A stretch of 64,000 nucleotides of DNA, taken from assembly GCA_949358305.1 (NCBI GenBank), contig OX442315.1, forward strand, positions 1,550,001 through 1,614,000, in the 5' to 3' direction. The position numbers were made by a program, and so were the translations under genes. The stretch comes from Strigamia acuminata. Lineage: Eukaryota > Arthropoda > Chilopoda > Geophilomorpha > Linotaeniidae. Positions 8,821-20,100 of the stretch are shown piece after piece; within the stretch, counting starts at the first letter, position 1; each line of letters opens with the position of its first letter. The notes beneath the pieces are model-generated. The model made no database searches, was not told the origin of the DNA, and worked only from the letters and a program-made list of their open reading frames with translations.

Positions 8821-11586
8821 TCACTTCTTTCCTGGGGGACCCGACACTGAGTCCGTCACCTGGGCGTAACTCACTCCAGGGACAGGCGGTTGAGTGCCGG
8901 GTGGCGCGGGTAGATCGCCTACTAGCGCCGAGGACCGATCACGGGGGTCCTCATGCTCCGTAATGAAACATAATGCATGGCCGTCAACTGGCTCATGCGG
9001 GGCACGCGTCCTCTCGTGTAACCAAACGCTCGGGATGTAGGCGGAGAAGCCGGTGTTCGTATGCCGGATGGCATTGGCTTCCGCTGGCGTCACTGGCGCA
9101 CGGTGGGCTCTCAGCAACCTCTGGTGGAAGATGAGGTCTTTAGTCTTCCGGATCTGGTTGTGAAGCCAGATGAAGACCGATTTGCCTTTGTCCCGCTGCG
9201 CGAGGATAAACCTCCTGGTCGCCGTCGTCATCGAAAGATGGGGAAACTCGTCGATGATTCGCCCATAATAGTCTGGTGGAGGTGGTGCCGGCTTCGGCTT
9301 CTGGGTGGCCGCGGGAATCACTGCTTGCGTTGATGTCGCCGCTCGGGCCGGTGAGGTCCCGGGCGGTGTCGGCTTCGTTTGCTCGACGGACCTGACGGGT
9401 GGCGTTCGGCACAGCAAGCGCTTTGGTTTACCCGCCACTTCGAACAGGGCGGGTCCTTGCGGGGATATCTCCGCAGGCATCGGTGGCGGAATCGGAACTC
9501 CGCTCGTCGGCGAGATCACCATGTCTACATCCTCTGCCGATTCTTCCGTCTGGATGGTCAAGGCGCGCAGTTGTTGGGTAGGCGCCGCTGTCCAGGTGGC
9601 GGAGGTGTAACGAAACGCCGTGCTTCGCAACTTGTACCCCTCGAATTCGGGGTTTACCACATCCCTGGTTAGCTCGTACCGAGTCAACACAGGGTCGGGC
9701 AGAATGGAACTCCACTCTGCGAGGAGTGCACGGGGAACCTGTACACCCTCTCTGTCCACGACAGACCATGCGGCCATCGCCTGACGCCCTTCTCCGAAGA
9801 GTGCTGGGGTTAGCAGCTGCATCATGACCTTGGTCAATGATAGCTGTAGGCTGCGACGATTCACTGGATTCGATCGCTCCGAATCCGCAGTGAAGGCACA
9901 CGAGAGCTTACTCATCATCGCCGTTGCCCATTCGATGAAATATCGCTGGGCCTGGTCCACACCTCGCAAGGCGGGTGCGGAGACTCTTGGGTCTTCCATC
10001 ACGAAGCGGAACGCTGAGAGCTCGGAGATAGTCGGGTTGGCGGCTTCTCTCGCGAGTCGCGCTTCTTCGTCTCGCCTCTCGAAAAACAGGGCCGAGGAAC
10101 CGGGTCGGGGTTGGCTCGGCCTGTAAATGCCGGTCAAATTGGCTCGACATTCCTGCGCAATGCTCTGTCCAACGGGGAGAGGGACTGAGCGGTCGGTGTG
10201 CAAATCCGGCGGATCGCTCGAATTTAACAACGACGGCGGCGGCAGGTTCGGAGGCGGCTGCGTCTTGGTCGGCAGCGTTGGCGTCGGCAGCGGTGGTGTT
10301 GGCTGCGTCGGCGGTGGTGGCGTCTCCGTCGTCTGCACCCCAGTCATTGCGACTTGGGGCGCCGGGAGATGTTGTCCGGAGCCCGAAGGCTGCACGATGG
10401 CGGTTGGCGTGCCATCGGGTCGTGGTCGCGAATTTATGTAGTCTGCGAGCCACCTTGCCACCTCGTGTGGGGTCACCTTCCCGTCGGTGACAACACCCAT
10501 CTTCCTGGCGTGTTTCATCGCGGGATCGAAACGTGTCAGTTTCGTCCGCTTCATCTGAGTCAGAATCTCGCGAAGGTCCCGCGTATCTGCCGCTGGGACG
10601 CTTCGCTCACCTGACTGGCTACCACTTCGTCGACCCGCTCTCTTGGAGACGTAGGCGGGTTCGGGGATGGGACGGCCCCGAGCTTCGCACCTCGCGAAGT
10701 ATCGCTCTTTGCGATCTTTTTTCCGCTGCTCGCGATGAGTCAGCGGACGTCTAGAAGTGCTGGGACGAGAGACTCGCTCTTCGTCACCAGACATCCAAAC
10801 CTCCTTGTACTCCTTACCGTCTTTAATCTGACGGTTTACGAAAATTCGCGGTCGGGAATACTGCGAAGGGTCACGCACCGTACTGGTGGATGGCCCAGCT
10901 TCGTTGCCTTCAGTCGTGTTTTGAGTGACACGCTGTCTCTTGGTTGTCACCGGGGAACGCGACTGGCTGTTCCCGGCGCCTTTGGAGCGCTTGCGCTTCC
11001 GCGGGTAGCTGCTCTTGGGCCCCAAAATCCCCAGGTGGTGGAGCTGCCACATCTCGGCTTGGGACGTTAAAATTCCCATCCGAGGTCTCCACTGGGGCGT
11101 ACTCTCTCCCAATCGTAGCCTCTCAAACCACAGATGAATATCATCCGCGGTCATCCCCTCGTTTTGGAGGATGCGCTCGGCCACTGCCGCAGCGGTATCC
11201 ACCAGCTGTTGTCTATAATGCTGATAGATGGCCTCACGGGCCTCTTCTGTCTCGGCTGCTCGCCACGCATGCAGCACGTGTTCCTCCGCCGGGTTGCCAG
11301 TGTACTGACTTGACAATCCGGGGTGGAAAATTGGCGATTTCGGGTCATCGTCACGAGCTAACTCTGTGGCGATGCCTTCGCGCATTCCCTCCGGGAACGT
11401 ATCCAGGAGCGTGCAGTCTCGTACCCAACGTCGGGCGATGCATCGGGAATGTAGTATTCGCAGGCGCCAAGGGTCGGCGTCTTCGCCGAAACATCGTCGG
11501 TAAAAATCGGGCAGCGCGCCTCGAAATATCCCGCCACGAGTGATGCAAGCGGGGTCTAATGGTCCCCATGTTCTACGTAATGCCAT
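8821..11586 (-). CDS. Third ORF (env position) of the Gypsy element, 921 aa, unknown function
   Basis: It lies 1.4 kb after pol. The ATG follows directly on a strong minus-strand splice acceptor (TTTCTCCACCCTTCCAG, 11587 upward), suggesting a spliced message. Residues 1-190 form a conserved N-terminal block (TWGPLDP near 6-12, WRPRMGILTSQ near 167-177), about 195-220 a doubly basic nuclear-localisation-like stretch (PRKRKRSK...TKRQR), about 400-460 a proline-rich segment, and about 819-893 a conserved C-terminal block (QRLLRAHRAP, VWLHER, HEDPRDRSS). No signal peptide, membrane span or Cys pattern is visible, so it does not look like an envelope protein. The 787-codon ORF of the element at 31128 is homologous in both end blocks. 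I recognise no domain; a nucleic-acid-binding or nuclear role is inference from the basic stretch only. Confidence 0.8.
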   Translation of the reverse strand: MALRRTWGPLDPACITRGGIFRGALPDFYRRCFGEDADPWRLRILHSRCIARRWVRDCTLLDTFPEGMREGIATELARDDDPKSPIFHPGLSSQYTGNPAEEHVLHAWRAAETEEAREAIYQHYRQQLVDTAAAVAERILQNEGMTADDIHLWFERLRLGESTPQWRPRMGILTSQAEMWQLHHLGILGPKSSYPRKRKRSKGAGNSQSRSPVTTKRQRVTQNTTEGNEAGPSTSTVRDPSQYSRPRIFVNRQIKDGKEYKEVWMSGDEERVSRPSTSRRPLTHREQRKKDRKERYFARCEARGRPIPEPAYVSKRAGRRSGSQSGERSVPAADTRDLREILTQMKRTKLTRFDPAMKHARKMGVVTDGKVTPHEVARWLADYINSRPRPDGTPTAIVQPSGSGQHLPAPQVAMTGVQTTETPPPPTQPTPPLPTPTLPTKTQPPPNLPPPSLLNSSDPPDLHTDRSVPLPVGQSIAQECRANLTGIYRPSQPRPGSSALFFERRDEEARLAREAANPTISELSAFRFVMEDPRVSAPALRGVDQAQRYFIEWATAMMSKLSCAFTADSERSNPVNRRSLQLSLTKVMMQLLTPALFGEGRQAMAAWSVVDREGVQVPRALLAEWSSILPDPVLTRYELTRDVVNPEFEGYKLRSTAFRYTSATWTAAPTQQLRALTIQTEESAEDVDMVISPTSGVPIPPPMPAEISPQGPALFEVAGKPKRLLCRTPPVRSVEQTKPTPPGTSPARAATSTQAVIPAATQKPKPAPPPPDYYGRIIDEFPHLSMTTATRRFILAQRDKGKSVFIWLHNQIRKTKDLIFHQRLLRAHRAPVTPAEANAIRHTNTGFSAYIPSVWLHERTRAPHEPVDGHALCFITEHEDPRDRSSALVGDLPAPPGTQPPVPGVSYAQVTDSVSGPPGKK

Positions 11587-12997
11587 CTGGAAGGGTGGAG
11601 AAATAAACGATTAATAAAAAGTTAATATTAAATACGTAGATAAATGGTTGGTTTCGAGGGACGTTGCCGATACGTGCAGCCGTCCGTCGAGACCGATTCC
11701 TGTCTATCGGTGCAAACGTAGGACGAATTGTCCCTCGTCGGATAGAAAAAGAGAAGTCATCACGTAAAAATCTGTCTCATGTCCAAAACGCACAGCGAGA
11801 CGGAATCGAGCCTTTAATCCGGATTTTTATCATCAGATTTTTACTTTAAATTAATTCTAACGTTAATTAGAACATTACCAATAATTAAATTAATAATTAT
11901 CAGTCATTCGTAAAAAGAATTCGTCGGGTGTAAATTATTACTAAAATTGCACAATAAATGTGCTTGTCGAAATTTTATTAAATAAATAAACCTAATAAAG
12001 AATTATTCCGAAGTCGGACTTTGTCTAATTTTTTTTTTTTTAAAAAAGTTAAAGTCAAATTAAATTCATCCAACACACCGAAAAATTCATCGTACGAATG
12101 TTAAGTTGCATCAATTTGATGCGTCAAATTACTTGTGGAGAAAAATATTCTTTTACAGAATATTCTCCCCTTGTCATAAAATTATTTATGGCTCGAGCCC
12201 ATTGTCTCGCTCGTGACTCAAGTCATGAGGAATTTTCGAGACGCGAGGCGACGTGAAGTCTGCGCTCGCACCCCGAAAACAAATTAACAAGGAAAAAATA
12301 CGATCGTGTGAGCGATCGCGGTTAATAATTAATTATACACTATTTCGAGTGCAAAGCACTCATGTCAGGTATTAGTCAACAAAATTTCTCTTTCAGCAGC
12401 ACGGAAATAATTCTCATGTGCCGATGCCGACCTCTACCTGATCGGGTTGGACTTGGTTTACATCGCGGTCCCAGTTTTCCTCGTCATCGTGCTCGATGGC
12501 AAGCACGTCGTTCTCTTCCTCGTCCATGGCGAGGAGCGCGCACAAAAAGCTCAATCACGATTGAAAAAAGGATGATAAAACTATCTCAAAAAAAAAACTC
12601 GGTAAAACGTTAAAAACGAGGATCACGCACGAATGCAGAGATCAGCTGTGAAAAGCGGAAGTCCGTGTGAACACGAGGTAATCGCGATGGATTCTGGGTA
12701 ATATACTCCAGAACCCGGGTGTTTGAGACTAGTGCGCACCTACCCGTGCGCATGTTACGCTACGGGTCTCCTTTGTTCTCACTCCCGTGCGCGATTGCTG
12801 CTACGGGGTCTTTTGCACGCGGTATCCGACCCGTGCCGATAATTTTGCTACGGGTCCCGCGTTTCCACGCCATCTCGTGACGCGAATTCGACCGATATCC
12901 GCTTTGTTGGACTTAGCGAAATTTTCTGCGACGTGATGGCTTGCACTATCGGTCGATTACATTTATTTTTAGTGCCGCCATCGACTCGTAATTTATT
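11587..12997 (-). other. Spacer between pol and the third ORF
   Basis: 1.4 kb without a conserved frame. The end near ORF3 is AT-rich and carries the splice acceptor; the pol-proximal end is GC-richer and contains three consecutive hairpins (12742-12855). Confidence 0.6.
12742..12855. other. Three tandem hairpins with the same stem
   Basis: ACCCGT/ACGGGT pairs occur at 12742-12747 with 12762-12767 and at 12829-12834 with 12850-12855; the middle one pairs CCCGT with ACGGG at 12784-12788 and 12803-12807. Each has GCTACGGG on its right arm. The repeated design suggests an RNA structure in the element transcript. Confidence 0.6.
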
Positions 12998-15900
12998 TTA
13001 CTTTTTTCCTACGACCTTTCCGCCTTTTATAAACGGATTATCTCTTTTTGGTCGCAGGTTACGGATCGAGGCAGGTACGATATTTTTTGTTGTTTTTTGT
13101 GTCTGTACCTCCTCATTATTGTTTTCTTTTTTATCCGTGTTTTTTGTGTTTGTTTCAGGAGTTTCTCCTGTTTCCCCCCCGACCAAAATTGGATCCGGAA
13201 CGGATTCAACTATCTCGTTTACCGGAGGTGAAGGGGCGTCGAAATACTCCTCGTTGTCACTTGGCGGTGCTTTTTCCAACTCGCCAGCGAACATATCGAC
13301 GATTTGGCCGTCAGTTTTAGACTTGACTTGGCCTTTGGCCCACATTTCTTGCGGGAATTCCGGAATGTACGGAGTTAACTCTCGTACTTGTATCGACTTA
13401 TGCTCGGTGTTGTCCTCGAGCTTGCGTAATTTATACGCGTTACCGCCATGCTTGCCGATGATCACATACGGACCATCTCTCTTGTCGGCCAAGCTGGCGG
13501 TGATTCCTCTCGCTGCATTTGAGAGGATGTGTGTGTCCTTCCACACTAAATCATTGTTCTCGAAATTCACAAATTTTCCACCGCTTTTATCTTGTAAAAT
13601 GCGGTCGCGCATGTTAAAAATGTGCGCCATCATATGTTTGTATGTGCTCGAAATTGTTTGCTCCAATTTATACACATACTCATGTGGTTTCTCTGGGTCC
13701 ACCACATTTACCGACTCTGCCACTCGTGGGTCCCAAGGCACTCGTAGCTCTCGGGCGAAGTTGAGGTAGGCCGGAGAAAAATCTCTCGTCCTCGAGACTG
13801 TTGTTCGTATGCTGAACGCGATCTCCCTCAAGTATTCATCCCACCTATTGTGGATGTCAGTGAATATGCTTAGTGCATATTTAATGTCCCTGTTGAGTCG
13901 CTCAACGGGATTTGTTCTGGGATTGTAGGTCGAAGTATGTGACGCCACAATCCCGAATTTCTCACAAAACTTACCCCAAATTTTCGAGATAAATTGGGGT
14001 CCGTTATCGGATATTATTTTACGTGGAAATCCGTAACGTAACGCCACGTCGTAGATACATTCAACGATTTTCTCTGCTGAAGGTCTAGCGACGGCGTACA
14101 ACTCGGGCCAACGAGTCGCCACGTCCATTATTACGATAATGTACGCATTTTTATTTCCCGTAACGGGTTTTGGGCCCATCACATCGACACTTAAACAATC
14201 AAAAGGCGCGTAAGGCCCTAAGAAGATAGTTTCGAATGGTGATTTACTCCTCGGCTTGCACGCTTGACATCGCTGACATTGGTGGACAAAAAGAGCGATA
14301 TCTTTTTTCATCCCTGTCCAGTGAAAAAGCTGTGTAGCACGATAGAGTGTTCTGCTTACTCCCGCATGGCTCGCAAGCGGGTGCCCGTGTAACAACCACA
14401 GCACGCGACCGATTAAGGAAGCAGGTATTACTACCTTTACTGCGGTGTCCGATTCACTCAAGTCATCTTGGTGATTTGGGTGATGTTTCACTAAAAGGCC
14501 GTCATCCAATAGGTAATCTATGGATTCGTGCGCATAACGACGCTTCTGCCTTCTGGTTAAGTCGGGCGGATATTTTCCTGTCAGTACGAATCTAGCTCTG
14601 TCCTGACATTTTTTGTCTAATTTTTGTTGCACAATTATTTCCTCCCTTGTTGGGGGATTGCTTTGCATCTGCTTGCCGACATGAGCGTGGAAGGCGCTTA
14701 GAAGCGGGTCATTTATTCTCCGCTCTAGCTTAAATTCCTTCTTTGCATTTGGGTAATTGTCAGCAGCTGGTTGGTATAACCGCGTCCAAAATCCACAGAA
14801 TTTTACATCTGCCGGAGACGCGGTGGGGATTTCATTCATCTTCCTTAAATCCCAACGGTGACAACTCGTCGGGCAGTAAATGATGCGGGAATCATCCTCG
14901 CCATCATCGTCAGCGTCGATAGGATCTGACACTGGTGCCCGTGACAGAGCATCAGCCACGACGTTATATTTGCCGGGCTTGTATTGAATGGTCAAGTCGC
15001 ATGCCATCAGTTCTAACTGCCATCTGGCTAGTCGACCTGCTGGCTCCTTTAATTTCATCAGCCATTGTAACGCTTGATGATCTGTGTGGACTACAAATTT
15101 GGTATATTCGAGATAATCTCTGAATTTCCTTATGGCCCACACAACGGCTAAACACTCCAACTCTGTGGCGTTGTAATTTTTTTCAGCGCCTTGGAGTTTG
15201 CGACTTATAAACATGCACGGCAGGTCTTGTTCGACTCCGTCGCGCACGTGTGTTTGAAGCAACGCGGCTCCCAACCCAACTCTGCTGGCGTCCGTATGTA
15301 ATATGAACGGCCGGTTTAGTTCGGGTAGAGGCATTACGCCGACTTCCGTCAGCATCCTCTTTATCGCATTAAATGCGAAGCTGCACTCATTTGACCATAC
15401 AAATTCGTTTTCATTCTTCAGGAGGTCGGTAACTGGGGCTGCCACTTCAGCTAGACCCGGTAGCAACCTGCCGAAGAAGTTTATCATTCCCATAAACCGT
15501 TGGACACCTTTAACGTCCTCGGGTGGTGGGAAACGATTAATCGCATCGATTTTTTCGGGGCCAATAGCTAAACCATTGACTCCAATGCGATAACCCAGGA
15601 AGGCAAGCTCCTTTCGACAGAACTTGCTCTTGCCCGGATGCACGTGTAACCCAGCTTTTGCCAGCCGGGTGAGCACTTGGTCGATGTGCTCAATGTGCTC
15701 TTCGAATGTTTTGGAGGCAATAACTATGTCATCTAGGTATGCCCATACAAACTGATGCAGGATATCACCCAATACGCTTTCGATTAGCCTCTGAAAGGTA
15801 CTGGGAGCATTCACTAAACCAAATGGCATGACGTTGAACATCAACCGTCCAATTGGCGAGTAAAATGCTGTTTTTATCTTATCCTCTGGCCTCATCTCAA

Positions 15901-17068
15901 CTTGCCAGTATCCCTTCGACAGATCCATCGTCGTAACCCAAGAAAAGGGGCTAAGCTCTCTCAAAATGGATTCGATAGACGGCATCTGTATGGGATCTAT
16001 TTCTGTCACCGCGTTTAATGGGCGGTAATCAATGCATAGGCGTGGGTCCGAGCCCGGGCGCATCACGAGTACAACTCGCGTCGCGTATTCTCCCTGGGCC
16101 TCGGAGACAATGCCACTGTCTAGCATTTCTTGGCACATTTTTTGCACTATTTCACGTTTTTGCGGGTTCATTCCCTTATACGCAACTCGTATAGGTTTAT
16201 TATCCGTCAATTTAATTTCGTGAATAGCCTTATTCGTTCGGCCCGGTTTTTTCGACAGGATCCCCTCATATTTAAGTAGGACCCTTCGTAGGGCTGCCGC
16301 TTCGTTTAATTCTAAAGCGGCGTCGGCGACAAGCGTTTCCACTACATTGTCCCGTTGCAATTCTGTTACGAATGCTTTAAAATCGTAGTCTTGAACGAAT
16401 TTCTTTAGGCCTTTCTCCCACTGTGTCTTGTCGGCCGCTTCTTTTACAAGAGCTGGTGGCACGACAATTGCGGGTCTTTCCTTATCATTTCTGATATAAT
16501 TCCAAGATTTCGTTATTGGATTTGGTTGTATTTCCATTGACGCCATGAGGTCTAAGCCCAACAGAAAAATTCTGTCGCATGTGGGCAGGACCAGGAAAGG
16601 GTGCTGTTCTACTCCTCCGAGCCACTCCATGGTCAATAATATAACTCCTTTTGGACGCGCCATTCCGTTGGCGGTTTTTAGACGTATATTTTTATTAACG
16701 CCTTTTATCTTATCGGTGAGACCCAATGATGCTACTATGTCTTCGGAAACGAACGAGCGATCTGCTCCCGAGTCTAGTAGTCCCATAATTTTTTCACGTT
16801 CTATTGTCATGGGCAACATGCATAGGCGGTTGGTGTATTCGACCGCCACGTTGCACATGAAAACACGAAATTCTTCTGTGTCTTCGACTACTTGAGGTAA
16901 TTCTTCAAGCAGTAGGTTCGGTTCTTCCGCCTCAGCCTCAGCGTTTGCGGTAATTACCTGCAAAGCGTTGTTGGCCCTGTCTTGAATTTGGGCGTTAGCT
17001 ATGTCACTACCCATTTCTTTGACTGGTGGCGGCTTATCGAACCCTTTGTTAAACCCCTTCTTCTTCAT
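12998..17068 (-). CDS. pol: Pol polyprotein of the Gypsy element (protease, RT, RNase H, integrase)
   Basis: 1356 codons from the first ATG; the frame is open back to 17131, where a -1 frameshift from gag feeds it. Protease active site D99-S-G. Reverse transcriptase with YLDD at about 444-447. RNase H with D593 (HTDAS), E636 and D663 (HTDH). Integrase zinc-binding His/Cys near 896-934 (HxxxxH, CxxC), then D962, D1021 and E1056, with NPVER in place of the common GQVER. A GPY-type C-terminal segment (DGPYVIIGKHGGNAYKL) follows; no chromodomain is seen. The order PR-RT-RH-IN is that of Ty3/Gypsy elements. The frame is uninterrupted, so it is likely functional. Confidence 0.95.
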   Translation of the reverse strand: MKKKGFNKGFDKPPPVKEMGSDIANAQIQDRANNALQVITANAEAEAEEPNLLLEELPQVVEDTEEFRVFMCNVAVEYTNRLCMLPMTIEREKIMGLLDSGADRSFVSEDIVASLGLTDKIKGVNKNIRLKTANGMARPKGVILLTMEWLGGVEQHPFLVLPTCDRIFLLGLDLMASMEIQPNPITKSWNYIRNDKERPAIVVPPALVKEAADKTQWEKGLKKFVQDYDFKAFVTELQRDNVVETLVADAALELNEAAALRRVLLKYEGILSKKPGRTNKAIHEIKLTDNKPIRVAYKGMNPQKREIVQKMCQEMLDSGIVSEAQGEYATRVVLVMRPGSDPRLCIDYRPLNAVTEIDPIQMPSIESILRELSPFSWVTTMDLSKGYWQVEMRPEDKIKTAFYSPIGRLMFNVMPFGLVNAPSTFQRLIESVLGDILHQFVWAYLDDIVIASKTFEEHIEHIDQVLTRLAKAGLHVHPGKSKFCRKELAFLGYRIGVNGLAIGPEKIDAINRFPPPEDVKGVQRFMGMINFFGRLLPGLAEVAAPVTDLLKNENEFVWSNECSFAFNAIKRMLTEVGVMPLPELNRPFILHTDASRVGLGAALLQTHVRDGVEQDLPCMFISRKLQGAEKNYNATELECLAVVWAIRKFRDYLEYTKFVVHTDHQALQWLMKLKEPAGRLARWQLELMACDLTIQYKPGKYNVVADALSRAPVSDPIDADDDGEDDSRIIYCPTSCHRWDLRKMNEIPTASPADVKFCGFWTRLYQPAADNYPNAKKEFKLERRINDPLLSAFHAHVGKQMQSNPPTREEIIVQQKLDKKCQDRARFVLTGKYPPDLTRRQKRRYAHESIDYLLDDGLLVKHHPNHQDDLSESDTAVKVVIPASLIGRVLWLLHGHPLASHAGVSRTLYRATQLFHWTGMKKDIALFVHQCQRCQACKPRSKSPFETIFLGPYAPFDCLSVDVMGPKPVTGNKNAYIIVIMDVATRWPELYAVARPSAEKIVECIYDVALRYGFPRKIISDNGPQFISKIWGKFCEKFGIVASHTSTYNPRTNPVERLNRDIKYALSIFTDIHNRWDEYLREIAFSIRTTVSRTRDFSPAYLNFARELRVPWDPRVAESVNVVDPEKPHEYVYKLEQTISSTYKHMMAHIFNMRDRILQDKSGGKFVNFENNDLVWKDTHILSNAARGITASLADKRDGPYVIIGKHGGNAYKLRKLEDNTEHKSIQVRELTPYIPEFPQEMWAKGQVKSKTDGQIVDMFAGELEKAPPSDNEEYFDAPSPPVNEIVESVPDPILVGGETGETPETNTKNTDKKENNNEEVQTQKTTKNIVPASIRNLRPKRDNPFIKGGKVVGKK

Positions 17069-17073
17069 GAATG

Positions 17074-17125
17074 GCGCAGACGGTCGAGAAGTTATTTCTT
17101 CGCCGCCTGCGCTGACTCGTTTTTT
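17074..17125 (-). promoter_or_regulatory. Programmed -1 frameshift signal between gag and pol
   Basis: In the gag frame (TCA AAA AAC) the minus strand carries the classical slippery heptamer A AAA AAC at 17125-17119. Six bases later a 10-bp stem forms between GCGCAGGCGG (17112-17103) and CCGTCTGCGC (17083-17074), with one G-U pair and a 19-base loop that contains the gag stop codon. Slipping back one base enters the pol frame, which is closed by a stop just upstream (17129-17131). Heptamer, 6-base spacer and GC-rich stem match known -1 frameshift sites. Confidence 0.82.
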
Positions 17126-20100
17126 GACTCATTTTTTGCCATGGCGAGTTTAATCTCTGCCATCTGCTTCATTATTGCGTCAAATTTAGCGTCTTCTTTC
17201 GCTGTTCTTGGGCACTCATTGGAATAGTGACCCGGTTGGTTACACTTAAAACAACGAATATTTGATTTGTCTCTTGGGGCTTCAATCGATTTCTTTTTTT
17301 CAGGGTCTGCTTTCGACGGTGGCGTGTAATTTTTCCGAAAATACTTCGGAATTCGGCCGGCATTTGGTTTTAACCTGGCGCGAAATTCTTCTACCGCTCT
17401 ATCTCGATGGATGAGATGTACTAGCGGTCCTTCCTCATCGCAACCCGTTGATAAGGTATCGCGATAGCTTCGTATTTCTTCGTCCGTCGAATAATCGTCT
17501 TTTTCTTCTTTTTCGTCTGATTTTCCGGCATCTTGTCCGGCTTCCTCCCCCTCCTTGACCTCCTCCAGTGTCGCTTGCATGGCTGACGCTGTCGGTGCCT
17601 TTTTAGGGGCGGCCAAAGGGTTGGAAGGCAGCGTGGATGTCAGTTTATTTTTTATTTGTAAACCAACGCTAGCTTCTGCCAGCTCCATTATACCGCTAAG
17701 ATATTCAGTAGGGCGCATAATTTTATCTGTCGCCCCATATCTTTCCGCACTCAACTTGAGACGTTTAGCGGTTGCTGCTTTCTCCGCTTCTGGTAAAGCG
17801 GAATAATATCTCTTCTCGATATCTATCGTGTTCTCGAACAGGAAGGCGCTCATCTCCTCGTAGCTGCCTCCTGTCGGTGCCCTTTCTTCAAGTAGCACCC
17901 GTTGCGAGTACTCCGACAAACCGCCGAGAAAGAAAAGGTTGAATCCCGTGGCATGAAATTCCATCGGGGCCTTTTCGAACAACAATCTGGCGCGAATGTC
18001 GTAATCCATTATGGTTTCACCAGGCATCTGGCGAAGACCTCGCATCTTTCGGCTCACCTCTTCGGGTGTCTCGCCGTAGCGTAGGTCGAATCTCATTAAA
18101 AAGTCGTCCCAATTGACGCCTTTCAATCCTTGGTACCACTCACGTGCCGAGCCTGTCATTAGCTCGACAATACCGTGGGTGAGCATGTCTCCTACGGTGG
18201 CTTTAGTGGCAGTCTTAATTCGAATTACTTCGTCAAGGAAGCGATCTCCCGCTTTCCATGACCCGTCGAAACGGTTCTGAATATAAAATTGCCACCTAAT
18301 ATTCCCGGTAACACTCATGGTGTCACGTCGGGAGACAGCGTATTTTTTCTTTACGCGGTCACCAGTGCTACGATTACGATCGTTTCGTTTGCTCAGATCG
18401 ATTCCCTCGGCTTTTAACGAGCCAAGTAGTGCTCTTCCAAGCTCTCCCATCGTATACTGCCGACCCGTCGAATCGGTAAACGCGCTTTGTCGGGGAAGGT
18501 CCTGAAACTCCTCCCGTCGGTGGTCGCTATTTTCCGATCGACGTCGTTTCTCTCTATCGCGCGGAGAGTTGGATCTCTTCCGGCGATTACTTGATTTATC
18601 CTTTCGTCTGTCGTCGTTGGATGAGGGGTCGGAGCTGGGGTCGGGAGACGGTGAGCGGCGTGGCGGGTTGCGCCGTGAAGAGTTTGACTCTTTCCGGCCC
18701 CTACGACGGTCGTCACGTTCCCTTTCCCTGCGTTCATCGCGTTCTCTTTCCCTTCGTCTTTCTCCGGAACCTCTCTCCGAATCGTGATGACTGGGTGCAT
18801 TTGACTCCAGTCCATCTGACGACGAATCACTATTTCCATAGTGAAAATATTTCGGTCTTTCATCGCGTTTGCCTTCTTCTCGCGAAGAGGTGCGATCATG
18901 CGATTGTCTCCTTGACGACTCGTCGTCTTTAAGGATGGGCACTGGTTGTTGCCACTCAGTCCCTTGTGGATTATCATGCTGTTGACTTGTGAGAGCTTGC
19001 TCTTCATTTCGCCTAGCATTATTAGCGTTGATTAATCGCGTTATCGCATTATTTGTGGCTGAATCGAGAGCTTGCATGCGGGGCCGAGTTTGTTGTTCTC
19101 TGGCCGACGCATCTCTCTTGCGCGGAGTAGCTGGTGTTGCCCTCTCCGGCTGGGGTTTGGGTTTGGCCTTCGGCGTGCGCTTTGGGTCTCCCTCTAGGCT
19201 CTCGTCGGACAGCTCGGATGAACTGATCTCTGGTTTGCGAACGGATTTCGGGTCATCTCGTCGCAATCTGGCCATAAATGCTCGCTCTGCTTCTTGTTGC
19301 GAGTGGAAAGCATATCGATGTGCTCTCAGGGCTCGGTCAACTATTTCTACCTCCTCGGGAGTAGTCGGATTGGGCTGGGTTCTGCCGTACTCGAGAGCTT
19401 GCGCTTCTCTTTCCGCCAGCTTCCTCCGTCTCTCGCGAATGGCTTGTCGAGCCTCATTCTCTGCATCCGCTTCAAATTGAGCGGAATCAACCAATTGTTG
19501 AGCGTGTGCACCTTCAACAATGGTGATTTGTGGGGATACACTGTGCGCTTTTAAAGCTGCACGTACGATTTGTAACGTTTCGTACACTGTAATCTTTCCC
19601 GTCGGAAGGGTGTATCTCACTCCCTCCGCTTGTGCCAACTGCATCGCATCAATCAAGGTGCCCGAGACGCTGTAAGGCTGGCTCGAAACACGCTTGACAG
19701 AGGACGAGTTGGACTTGTGCCCTTCAGACACTACCGAGGCTGGTCGACTGTGCGTAACTGGCGTGTTTAGTGCCGAATTAGCGGTCGTATTTGAGGCCGT
19801 CTTTTGTATCGGAGACGCTGCTTTCGGACTGCCCACCTCGGTGTCGTGCGTTAGACGAGGCGATTGGTTACGGGATAAAACCTCGTTTCCGCTCGTCTCG
19901 CCGTCACGGTTAGAACGCGGCAGTTTGGAGTGAGATTGCTCTTCACCCCGCTCTGTCTCGTCCAATCGCTGCCTCGTCTCGGCGCGAGACGGGTGCGATG
20001 CCTCTGATGCGCTTCTACGATCGGGTTTAGGCTTACGCCGTTTTTGCCTCGCTTCGTGCGCTGAGGCTTTGGGTAAGGGACCTCCAGATCGCAAGTGATA

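Noticed and set aside
8821-11586. Envelope protein call for the third ORF
   Set aside because: Position and splice acceptor fit, but there is no signal peptide, membrane anchor, cleavage-like site or Cys pattern.
12933-13769. 278-codon plus-strand ORF, and many other frames opposite gag, pol and ORF3
   Set aside because: Shadows of the minus-strand Gypsy genes; no motif or independent support.
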